DNA of 7,795 bases, taken from assembly GCA_016219235.1 (NCBI GenBank), contig JACRBO010000487.1, forward strand, positions 1 through 7,795, given 5' to 3'. The first letter of the stretch is position 1. Each line of letters opens with the position of its first letter. A program made the translations under genes and the position numbers. This DNA comes from Chloroflexota bacterium (GTDB taxonomy: Bacteria; Chloroflexota; Anaerolineae; Fen-1058). The notes beneath the pieces were generated by a model. The model worked only from the letters and a program-made list of their open reading frames with translations. It was not told where the DNA came from and ran no database searches. This document shows positions 1-5,703 of the stretch, one piece after another.

Positions 1-60
1 GAGCCGCGATCGAACTCGACAGCCGGGCGAGATGTCACGGCGATCACGATCGCACATAGT

Positions 61-186
61 TAGGACTTGTCAAAGAATTACTCCGCAGACTGCTCCGGCT
101 GGATTGCCAAATCCAGCCCCCATCGCCGGATTTGGCAATCCGGCGGGAGCGCGCAAAATGCGGACTTGTTTCTTAACAAGCCCTTA
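61..186. mobile_element. Putative MITE-like inverted-repeat element
   Basis: The two ends are imperfect inverted repeats. The left end, TAGGACTTGTCAAAGAA (61-77), matches the reverse complement of the right end, TTCTTAACAAGCCCTTA (170-186), with a few mismatches and one gap. TTAG flanks both sides (60-63 and 184-187) and could be a target duplication, or TA for an IS630/mariner-type element. The interior carries a perfect 14-bp inverted repeat (101-114 with 128-141, extendable to 98-114/128-144). A second hairpin at the right end has arms GGACTTGT (162-169) and ACAAGCCC (176-183), and GGACTTGT also occurs at 63-70. No protein is encoded. The element ends only about 20 bases before the start codon of the next gene, so it may supply or disturb that gene's leader. 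The repeat structure is seen directly; the transposon origin is inferred. Confidence 0.45.
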
Positions 187-207
187 GCTGGCAGGGGAGG
201 TTCTGAC

Positions 208-1797
208 ATGACGACGAATAACCGAACGCGCGTGCGCCATCAGATTTTCATCGGCGGGGGACTGGCATTGAGCGTGTGGCTGTTGGCGCTGTTGATGCAA
301 GCCACCGCGGTCGTTGCGCAACCGATCGATACGGCCGCTCAACCGCGGGCGGATCATCAACCGGCGATCACGCGGACGTTGACCATCCGATCGTTTTCGG
401 CGGCGACTTCGATCGAGCGGGCCACGGCCGATTACTTTGTCTATCTGCCATTGGTCAGCCGACCGCCTGCGCCGCCCCTGCCGCCGCCGACGCGCGCCGC
501 GTTCTTTATGCAGCCCCAGGCCAAGACCGGCAGCAGCAGCATCGCCGTAGACGCCTTTGGCGGCCTACACTTGGCCTATGCCGATTATCTGCCGTTTGCC
601 GATCATCCGGCGGCCGTCTATCTGTACTGCGCGCCCGGCGCGAACTGCGCCATCGGCGGCAGTTGGAACGGCGTGGCGCTGGCCGACTACGTGAATGAAG
701 TGCAGCTGGCGCTCACGCGCAGCGGCCAGCCGCGCCTGTTAATCCGCGCCAAATCGCAGACCGCGGGTTTAGATTGGGACTATGTCTACGCCGAGTGCAA
801 TCAGACCTGCACCGATCCCCTTGAATGGACGGGCGCGTGGATCGTCGGCAGTTACGGCACGTCGATCTTCGACATCAACGACGACACCTCGCCACAGCGC
901 TCGTTCGCGCTGGATCGGCAGGATCGGCCGCGCTTCATCTATCAGGATCGCAACTATCCGATCGAGCCGGATCACATCGGCGCGTACTACATGGCGTGCG
1001 AGGCCGACTGCGCTCTGGGGGCAAACTGGACTGAAACGCTCATCACGCCGCGAACTGAGTTCGATTACGAGGTAGTCCAGTATCCATCGCTGGCGTTCAC
1101 GGCCGCCGGTCAGCCGCGCGTGGCTGCCATGATCGATCCGCTGGGCAGTGACACGGCTTTCTACTACGTGGCCTGCGACAGCAATTGCCATGACGTCGAT
1201 CAGTGGCAGCGCGTCAAGCTATTCGAGCGCGATTCCGGCCCGTACGTGTCGTGGGACATCGAGGTGGACAAGAACGATCAGCCGCGCATCGCTTTCTACA
1301 AAGGCGCAACGCTCGATAACACCGGCGAGCGGCTGTACTTCGCCTCGTGCAACAGCAATTGCCTCAACGACGCGGCGTGGCAGAAACTCAATCTGGGCTT
1401 GAATTCCGGCGTGGGCAAACATCCCGATCTGGAGTTCAACCCTCAAGGTCAGCCGCGCATCGCCTACATCCGCAGTCTGGGCGACGGGTTGGGCTATATC
1501 TCGTGCGACACCGGCTGTGAAGGCGCGCAGGCCAACTGGCACAGCACGACCGTCGAAACAGCCACGACGCTGGATCAAGAATATCCGGTGGCGCGCCCGC
1601 CGCACTGCAATGCGGGTTTGTGGAGCAGTCTGACGCCCGTGCTGTCGATCGATACCGGTGGACATCCGCGTGTGGCTTATGATGCCGTCTACAACACGCA
1701 GTGCTTGTACGACGATCCCAACGACGGCTTGCCGCCCTATCTGGTCTGGCATCAACTCTGGCACTCGGTGCGCGGCGTGATCTTCCCGCAACCATAG
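208..1797 (+). CDS. Secreted Cys-paired repeat protein, probable seven-bladed beta-propeller
   Basis: The protein has 529 residues. ATG at 208 is chosen over an upstream in-frame ATG at 67 because a strong ribosome site (GGGGAGG, 194-200) precedes it and the upstream part translates the repeat element. A basic N-terminus and a hydrophobic segment (about residues 15-35, ending VVAQ) form a signal peptide. A YFVYLPLVSRPP motif and a Pro-rich linker (about 76-95) follow. The rest is seven repeats of about 60 residues, each with a core like GQPRIAY (near residues 118, 173, 239, 301, 357, 414 and 485). Six units also carry a strand, a close Cys pair and a downstream Trp: C141/C147, C197/C201, C264/C268, C323/C327, C381/C385 and C433/C437. 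The pairs probably form disulfides in an exported beta-propeller. No catalytic residues, membrane anchor or sorting signal are visible at the C-terminus. The role is unknown; surface binding or adhesion is possible. Two hairpins directly downstream may end transcription. Confidence 0.85.
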   Translation: MTTNNRTRVRHQIFIGGGLALSVWLLALLMQATAVVAQPIDTAAQPRADHQPAITRTLTIRSFSAATSIERATADYFVYLPLVSRPPAPPLPPPTRAAFFMQPQAKTGSSSIAVDAFGGLHLAYADYLPFADHPAAVYLYCAPGANCAIGGSWNGVALADYVNEVQLALTRSGQPRLLIRAKSQTAGLDWDYVYAECNQTCTDPLEWTGAWIVGSYGTSIFDINDDTSPQRSFALDRQDRPRFIYQDRNYPIEPDHIGAYYMACEADCALGANWTETLITPRTEFDYEVVQYPSLAFTAAGQPRVAAMIDPLGSDTAFYYVACDSNCHDVDQWQRVKLFERDSGPYVSWDIEVDKNDQPRIAFYKGATLDNTGERLYFASCNSNCLNDAAWQKLNLGLNSGVGKHPDLEFNPQGQPRIAYIRSLGDGLGYISCDTGCEGAQANWHSTTVETATTLDQEYPVARPPHCNAGLWSSLTPVLSIDTGGHPRVAYDAVYNTQCLYDDPNDGLPPYLVWHQLWHSVRGVIFPQP

Positions 1798-1814
1798 CGC
1801 GCCACACCCCCCGG

Positions 1815-1856
1815 CCCCCTCTCCCGAAATCAAAAGCGTGATTTCGAGAGAGGGGG
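1815..1856. repeat. REP-like palindrome, first copy (possible terminator)
   Basis: An 18-bp stem (1815-1832 with 1839-1856) has a single mismatch (1824/1847) and a six-base loop. The outer arm reads CCCCCTCTC/GAGAGGGGG and the inner arm CGAAATCA/TGATTTCG. It begins 17 bases after the stop codon of the propeller gene. There is no T-run, so any termination would rely on the stem alone. The outer arms match the neighbouring palindrome at 1867-1907, so this is a member of a dispersed palindromic repeat family rather than a dedicated terminator. Confidence 0.7.
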
Positions 1857-1866
1857 AGTGACTGCT

Positions 1867-1920
1867 CCCCTCTCCTGAAAATATTCTTTTCATTTTCAGG
1901 AGAGGGGTTGGGGGTGAGGC
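1867..1920. repeat. REP-like palindrome, second copy with G-rich tail
   Basis: A perfect 16-bp stem (1867-1882 with 1892-1907; arms CCCCTCTCCTGAAAAT and its complement) encloses a nine-base loop, followed by TTGGGGGTGAGG. The CCCTCTCC arm is shared with the copy just upstream while the inner arm and loop differ, so the pair behaves as two members of one family. The tail is the part that yields PQPLS-like or PNPSP-like peptides on the reverse strand in spurious gene calls; I recognise this from many GC-rich environmental genomes. Lying between two co-oriented genes, it may act as an mRNA 3'-end stabiliser or weak terminator. Confidence 0.7.
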
Positions 1921-1994
1921 CCGGAACCATTCAACAACCGGCGGCGTTTATTGCTGCGGGCACTTACATTCGTAAACACCAGCATGGAGGAGTC

Positions 1995-3410
1995 ATGAAA
2001 AACGTTTTGGAAACACCTCTCACGTATGCCAACGGGGCGACCGTCGCCCACCTGCAAGCGCGCGTCACCGGACAGGTCATCAGTCTGGGCGACCCACACT
2101 ATGACGACCTGCGCGCCGCGTGGAACCTGACGGTCAATCAGCACCCGGCCCTGATCGTCGTGGCCGAGAGCGTCGCCGACATCGCCGAAGCCGTTCGCTT
2201 CGCCCGCGAGGCCGAATTGAAAGTAGCCGTCCAGGCCACCGGTCACGGCGTCGTCCGCCCGGCCAATGACAGCCTGCTCATCGTCACGTCGAACATGACC
2301 GAAGTCCGCATCGACGCCGAGTCGCGCACGGCCTGGATCAGCGCGGGTGCGAAGTGGGGCAGAGTGCTGGCGCAGACGCAAGCCGTAGGCCTCGCCCCGC
2401 TGCTCGGCTCGTCGCCCGGGGTCGGCGCGATCGGTTACACGCTGGGCGGCGGCATGGGCTGGCTGGCGCGCAAATATGGCCTGTCTATCGACAGCGTCAA
2501 CTGCTTCGAAGTCGTCACCGCCGATGGGCAGATCGTGACTGCCAGCGCACAACAACGCACCGATCTTTTCTGGGGCTTGCGCGGCGGCGGCGGCAGTCTG
2601 GGCGTAGTCACGGGCATGGAGATTCGACTGTATCCCGTAACCGAGTTTTATGGCGGCAATCTGTATTACCCGATCGAGCAAGCGTCCGCCGTGTTCGCGC
2701 GCTACCGTGAATGGATCGCCAACGCGCCCGACGAGTTAACCTCTGCGATCGTGATCATGAACTATCCGCCGCTGCCGTTTTTCCCGGAGCCGCTGCGCGG
2801 CAAATCGATCGCGCAGATTCGCGGGGCGTACTGCGGCCCGATCGAACTGGGCGAGGCCCTGCTGAAATTTTGGCGGGACTGGCAGACGCCCCTCATTGAC
2901 GATTTCGCCGCGCGGCCGTTTTCAGACATCGGCAAGGTCAGCAATGATCCACCCAACCCCTCGACCGGTCTGAGCTCAGGCGCCTGGCTGAACGATCTCA
3001 GCGACGAAACCTTGACGACCTTGCTCAACTATGGTTCCGCCGCACACGGGCTGACGCCGCTCACCGCGCTCGAGGTGCGTCACGCGGGCGGTGCGATCGC
3101 GTGCATCGATCCGGGCACCAACGCCTTCAGTCACCGCACCGCGCCGTACAGCCTGCAGTGGGTGGGCATGGCTCCCACGCCGGAAGCACAGACCGCGCTC
3201 AGGCAGCACTCTGCACGCTTGAAGCAGGCGCTGCGAGCGCATTTGACCGGCGGGGTCTACCTGAATTTTCTGGCGGGCGAAGAATCGTTGGCGCGTTCGC
3301 GTGATGGGTTCTCGACGGAAGCCTATCGCCGCTTGCAAACGCTCAAGGCGCTGTACGATCCCGACAACCGTTTCAGCCACAGCTATGACCTGGCCTTTGG
3401 CAAAGTCTGA
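1995..3410 (+). CDS. FAD-linked oxidoreductase, berberine-bridge-enzyme type
   Basis: The protein has 471 residues. The start at 1995 is set by the ribosome site GGAGGAG (1986-1992); an earlier in-frame ATG at 1908 would translate the G-rich repeat tail. The N-terminal half is a PCMH-type FAD-binding domain: HPALIVVAESVADIAEAVRFA is followed by ATGHG, in which His84 lies where the family attaches FAD through 8-alpha-N-histidyl. Further motifs are GYTLGGGMGWLARKYGL (about 147-163) and FWGLRGGGGSLGVVTG (about 192-207). The C-terminus carries the BBE signature YDPDNRFSHSYDL (from about 454). The position that is Cys in bicovalent members (CP-x-VG) is Ser here (GSSPGVG, about 138-144), which predicts a single covalent FAD link. 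The family oxidises sugars, alcohols or secondary metabolites and usually reoxidises with O2; the substrate cannot be read. No signal peptide is seen, so it is probably cytoplasmic. It is monocistronic, with a terminator at 3505-3542. Confidence 0.92.
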   Translation: MKNVLETPLTYANGATVAHLQARVTGQVISLGDPHYDDLRAAWNLTVNQHPALIVVAESVADIAEAVRFAREAELKVAVQATGHGVVRPANDSLLIVTSNMTEVRIDAESRTAWISAGAKWGRVLAQTQAVGLAPLLGSSPGVGAIGYTLGGGMGWLARKYGLSIDSVNCFEVVTADGQIVTASAQQRTDLFWGLRGGGGSLGVVTGMEIRLYPVTEFYGGNLYYPIEQASAVFARYREWIANAPDELTSAIVIMNYPPLPFFPEPLRGKSIAQIRGAYCGPIELGEALLKFWRDWQTPLIDDFAARPFSDIGKVSNDPPNPSTGLSSGAWLNDLSDETLTTLLNYGSAAHGLTPLTALEVRHAGGAIACIDPGTNAFSHRTAPYSLQWVGMAPTPEAQTALRQHSARLKQALRAHLTGGVYLNFLAGEESLARSRDGFSTEAYRRLQTLKALYDPDNRFSHSYDLAFGKV

Positions 3411-3452
3411 TCGCCAACCCCGTAACGTCTTGATCGCAGCCGAAATAGATTC

Positions 3453-3479
3453 CGCGCGTGACAGGGTGATTGTCGCGCG
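3453..3479 (+). other. GC-rich stem-loop downstream of the oxidase gene
   Basis: CGCGC-GT-GACA (3453-3463) pairs with TGTCGCGCG (3471-3479), leaving a two-base bulge and a seven-base loop. It lies 40 bases after the oxidase stop codon and 25 bases before the T-tailed terminator, and may stabilise the 3' end of the transcript. No T-run follows it. Confidence 0.4.
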
Positions 3480-3504
3480 CCGTCTTCATAGTGGGGCAAA
3501 TGCA

Positions 3505-3542
3505 AAGACCCTTCGGCGCTGTGCCTGAAGGGTCTTCGTTTT
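3505..3542 (+). terminator. Intrinsic terminator of the FAD oxidase gene
   Basis: A perfect 10-bp stem (AAGACCCTTC 3505-3514 with GAAGGGTCTT 3527-3536) has a 12-base loop that can pair further at its base, followed by CGTTTT. It lies 95 bases downstream of the oxidase stop codon with no gene in between. Confidence 0.85.
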
Positions 3543-4202
3543 ACCAATCACCCACTAATCTACTACTTACCAATTTACTGTAGCTCGGGAATAAAGCGTG
3601 TCCGTAGCCCCCTCGAGAAAATTGCATTTTTTTATCTTTGGATCGGTCGAAAAAGTATGTCCGTAGAAACGCCGACGGAGATTGCGCTCAAAAAATCCGG
3701 GAATAAAGTCTGTCCCTGGCAAGGATTCTACAACATAGTGGGCAAGGGCCGCGGATCGGGGCACAGTACGACAAGTGGCGGCGGGGCTTTTGATTTCTCG
3801 GCCTACTTCAGCATTAATCACAAATTAGTCCATGACGGATGCAAACTTGACGAGTACGGTTTTGACATCTTGGTTTTGCGCAAGAAACGAGCTGTTCGCC
3901 GCTGTTAAGATAAACAAGCAAAGCGCGGAGTATTTCGGCCTAGCGCTTTGTAGTGACCCCCTTGATACCATCGTTGTACCTCTAAAACTCTTCATCTCAT
4001 GTTTCAGGGGCGCTATGAGCCACATTCCGGTTTCGCTCATGTCGAGCACGTTGAACGATGCCTCTTGAGCCGCTCTCGTTATGCCTTGCGGCGAGCTGGT
4101 AGGCTGATACCGCTGACCAACTTGGACTTAGCGAGACCGTTGATCATAGATCCAACGACAAGGTGCTGGAAAGGTTGGTCTTGATCCTCGCCAGTGAGCG
4201 AG
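3543..4202. other. About 660 bases without a convincing gene; lower-GC repeat-rich debris
   Basis: No reading frame here has a ribosome site, a family signature or the GC-rich third-position bias of the flanking genes. The longest frames (80-odd codons, for example 3657-3908 and 3832-4068 on the plus strand) resemble nothing I know. Visible structures are three TGTCC modules (3586-3719), an 8-bp inverted repeat (CAAAGCGC 3919-3926 with GCGCTTTG 3943-3950), a bulged inverted repeat GACCAACTT (4115-4123) with AAGGTTGGTC (4171-4180), and a small hairpin CTCGC/GCGAG (4187-4202) exactly at the point where dnaB homology begins. The stretch is visibly less GC-rich than the flanking genes. It looks like the remains of one or more mobile elements, but no transposase is recognisable. 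Confidence 0.6.
3586..3719. repeat. Three related TGTCC repeat modules
   Basis: CGGGAATAAAGCGTGTCC (3586-3603) recurs as CGGGAATAAAGTCTGTCC (3698-3715) with two changes. A third, shorter copy, AAAAAGTATGTCCGTAG, ends at 3666 and shares TGTCCGTAG with the first (3599-3607). The last copy can also fold (GGGA 3699-3702 with TCCC 3713-3716). The modules are 50-60 bases apart. Such partially palindromic short repeats recall REP sequences that accompany IS200-like (REP-associated) transposases, but no such transposase is present in the window. Confidence 0.5.
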
Positions 4203-4328
4203 ACACTGAACGTAGCCGAACTGATCATTGCCAAACATCGTAAAGGGCCAACCGGAACAGTAGATCTGTATTGGCAGAGCAGTCTCACGCAATTTCAAAG
4301 CGCGGTCCGACGCGAAGTCGAACTGTAA
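4203..4328 (+). pseudogene. dnaB: 3' fragment of a replicative DNA helicase (dnaB)
   Basis: This frame reads about 41 codons to TAA at 4326 and contains NVAELIIAKHRKGPTGTV, the signature end of the RecA-like motor of DnaB (usual form: AEIIIAKHRNGPTGTV), followed by a typical short DLYW...TQFQ tail. The frame is closed by a TGA at 4182-4184, and everything that should precede it is absent: no N-terminal primase-interacting domain, Walker A or Walker B. The homology starts at about 4206, next to a small hairpin. It is therefore a truncated 3' end with no start codon or ribosome site. It lies 37 bases upstream of the initiator gene on the same strand, which suggests that a full helicase gene once led this operon. 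The family call rests on one strongly conserved motif. Confidence 0.8.
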
Positions 4329-4365
4329 GCCTATCGGCCAAGCCGGCTGAATAAGGTAATAACCG

Positions 4366-5703
4366 ATGACTGTTTTCAAGATCGTCCACGAACAATCCCT
4401 GCACGTGGATGAGCACAACCAAATTACGGAAGTACGCCCGTGGACGCGTATTGAGCTTGGCTATGCCGCGATTCAGACCGGTTGGCTAAAGCAATTCAAA
4501 CCGAACTGGCTCGATCTGGCGGTGTTAGAGACGATCGGCTTACATGCCCGGCCTCTCATCGGCGAGGATTTCCGGCAACTGCTCGATCGCGGGCTGGCGA
4601 GTCCCAGCGATCAGGGCCGTCTCTACGCCCGGATTACAGACGAAGGTCTCGCTGCCATTCTGGGCTGTGATCGCAAGTGGGTTAGCCGGTGTGGGGACCG
4701 CCTGGGTGAAAAAGGGCTGTTACGGGTGCTGAAGCTGCCCAAGGGGTATAGAGACAGTCGGGGGTTGTTTTCCGGCAACAGCGCGTTCCTTCTTCCCGGC
4801 GAAATATTGACGCATTCTTCGGCCGGATCCGTCCGTGGGCATTCACTACCCACGGAGAGATTTATCCGTGGGTACTCACTCCCCACGGACGGTGGGGAGT
4901 CAATCGCCACAAAGATCAAGCTACCTTTGGTTTCTACACTTTCTGACGAAAGTGGGACGCGGCGCGTCCCTGCGGATTTGGAGCAGGCCGATCAAACAGT
5001 TTTGGCTCCGGACGACGAAAACGCGGCTGATCAGCTGACGCTCGATCGTTCTGGCAACGACAAGGGCGCGCATCGCGCTACTGCCGCAGCCGAAACTGCC
5101 GCTGGAGCGTATCGCTTACAGGGAGACATCTGGCAGCGCTTGAATGCCGCATTGGGCGACGAAAAAACGGCCGGCGCATTTCAGGCTGCACTTGAAATCG
5201 TCGAATCGCAGCTGGGCTTCACCGAAGTTGGCTTGCGAGCGGCCCGGCTCGCATTTGCGCCAATGCCCGATCGGCGACGGCGTGTCCTGGAGGACCTCCG
5301 TCGCATGCAAGGCCGCGACGATCTTAAGGCAAGCGTCCGTAAGCGCAATATCATCGGCATCCTCACTCAGAACATTGGCGTCACTCTTGGCTTGGGGCTG
5401 GCTGCTGACGGAAGCATCCGCACTCTGGCTGATCGCTCCGATTACACGGCCGTTGGCGGGTTGGTTGACCACTACGGCGCGGAAGTCGTGTGGCTCACGG
5501 CTTGCGGAATTGCCGGGCAGCCGTTCGAAGGCGATCCGATCGAGTATCTGCGCGCCGCGCTGCGCAACACGCCCAGCGGCCCACCGGCTCTCCGGGGGAG
5601 AGCCGGGTATGGGCAGCGTGACCGCGGAACCGGTGCGCGCACGTCGCGCAGTTTTGAGAATATCGATTACTTGAGTGAACAGGTGGGTATAGGAGACGCA
5701 TGA
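4366..5703 (+). CDS. Replication initiator / replisome-organiser-like protein with winged helix
   Basis: The protein has 445 residues. ATG at 4366 is preceded by AAGGT (4353-4357) at a suitable distance. Residues 50-125 look like a winged helix; the helix-turn-helix is clearest at about 90-120 (TDEGLAAILGCDRKWVSRCG, then a wing with LLRVLKLP). A tandem 11-residue repeat (RGHSLPTERFI, RGYSLPTDGGE; about 157-178) and an acidic, Ala-rich low-complexity linker (about 190-245) follow. Next comes a mostly helical region (250-340), then a domain rich in LG, GG and AALR segments to about 400, and a basic Gly/Arg tail. The stop codon overlaps the loader gene's ATG (ATGA), so the two are translationally coupled. 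Position next to dnaB, dnaC-type and SSB-like genes, plus origin-like palindromes inside the gene, suggest an initiator or organiser of the lambda O / DnaD kind. I recognise the architecture and context, not a named family; the exact role is inferred. Confidence 0.7.
   Translation: MTVFKIVHEQSLHVDEHNQITEVRPWTRIELGYAAIQTGWLKQFKPNWLDLAVLETIGLHARPLIGEDFRQLLDRGLASPSDQGRLYARITDEGLAAILGCDRKWVSRCGDRLGEKGLLRVLKLPKGYRDSRGLFSGNSAFLLPGEILTHSSAGSVRGHSLPTERFIRGYSLPTDGGESIATKIKLPLVSTLSDESGTRRVPADLEQADQTVLAPDDENAADQLTLDRSGNDKGAHRATAAAETAAGAYRLQGDIWQRLNAALGDEKTAGAFQAALEIVESQLGFTEVGLRAARLAFAPMPDRRRRVLEDLRRMQGRDDLKASVRKRNIIGILTQNIGVTLGLGLAADGSIRTLADRSDYTAVGGLVDHYGAEVVWLTACGIAGQPFEGDPIEYLRAALRNTPSGPPALRGRAGYGQRDRGTGARTSRSFENIDYLSEQVGIGDA
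4832..4970. other. Candidate replication origin inside the initiator gene (iteron-like palindromes)
   Basis: Two 25-bp units, each TCCGTGGG - 9 bases - CCCACGGA, lie at 4832-4856 and 4865-4889, with starts 33 bp (11 codons) apart. A third perfect palindrome overlaps the second unit: ACTCCCCAC (4878-4886) with GTGGGGAGT (4892-4900), spacer 5. After about 36 bases of lower GC come CACTTTC/GAAAGTG (4937-4943, 4948-4954; 4-base loop) and, directly abutting, GGGACGC/GCGTCCC (4954-4960, 4964-4970; 3-base loop). The order (repeated dyads, AT-richer DNA, inverted repeat) and the location in the linker-coding part of the initiator gene match the plan of lambda ori inside gene O. The palindromes are seen directly; origin function is inferred. 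Confidence 0.5.
5584..5606. repeat. Perfect 10-bp palindrome near the 3' end of the initiator gene
   Basis: CCGGCTCTCC (5584-5593) and GGAGAGCCGG (5597-5606) are separated by GGG. The CTCTCC/GGAGAG core and the G-rich continuation recall the intergenic REP-like copies at 1815-1920. It encodes the start of the odd basic, Gly-rich tail of the initiator (PPALRGRAGYGQ), which may be an insertion of such an element into the coding sequence. Confidence 0.5.

Noticed and set aside
1..63. Possible 3' end of an upstream gene: frame 1 open to TAG 61-63, and frame 3 open to TAG 57-59
   Set aside because: About 20 codons in two competing frames without a family motif; neither can be supported.
1219..1930. 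Long minus-strand reading frames opposite the propeller gene
   Set aside because: Shadows of the GC-rich plus-strand gene; they run through the REP-like palindromes and give the PNPSP/PQPLS-type peptides typical of spurious calls.
1896..2681. 261-codon minus-strand frame opposite the oxidase gene
   Set aside because: Antisense shadow of an unmistakable flavin oxidase and begins or ends in repeat-derived peptide; no motif or ribosome site.
3505..3542. Hairpin as the end of a mobile element
   Set aside because: A 10-bp stem with a T-rich tail 95 bases after a stop codon is adequately explained as a terminator.
3657..3908. 83-codon plus-strand frame
   Set aside because: Starts inside a repeat module, has no ribosome site, and resembles no family; probably chance.
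4079..4288. 69-codon minus-strand frame ending in GLAKSKLVSGISLPARRKA
   Set aside because: The sequence looks somewhat protein-like, but half of it lies antisense to the dnaB tail and I cannot link it to a family.
4832..4900. Palindromes as a transcription terminator or attenuator
   Set aside because: They lie in the middle of an intact coding frame, have no T-run, and are spaced in whole codons; an origin/iteron reading fits better.
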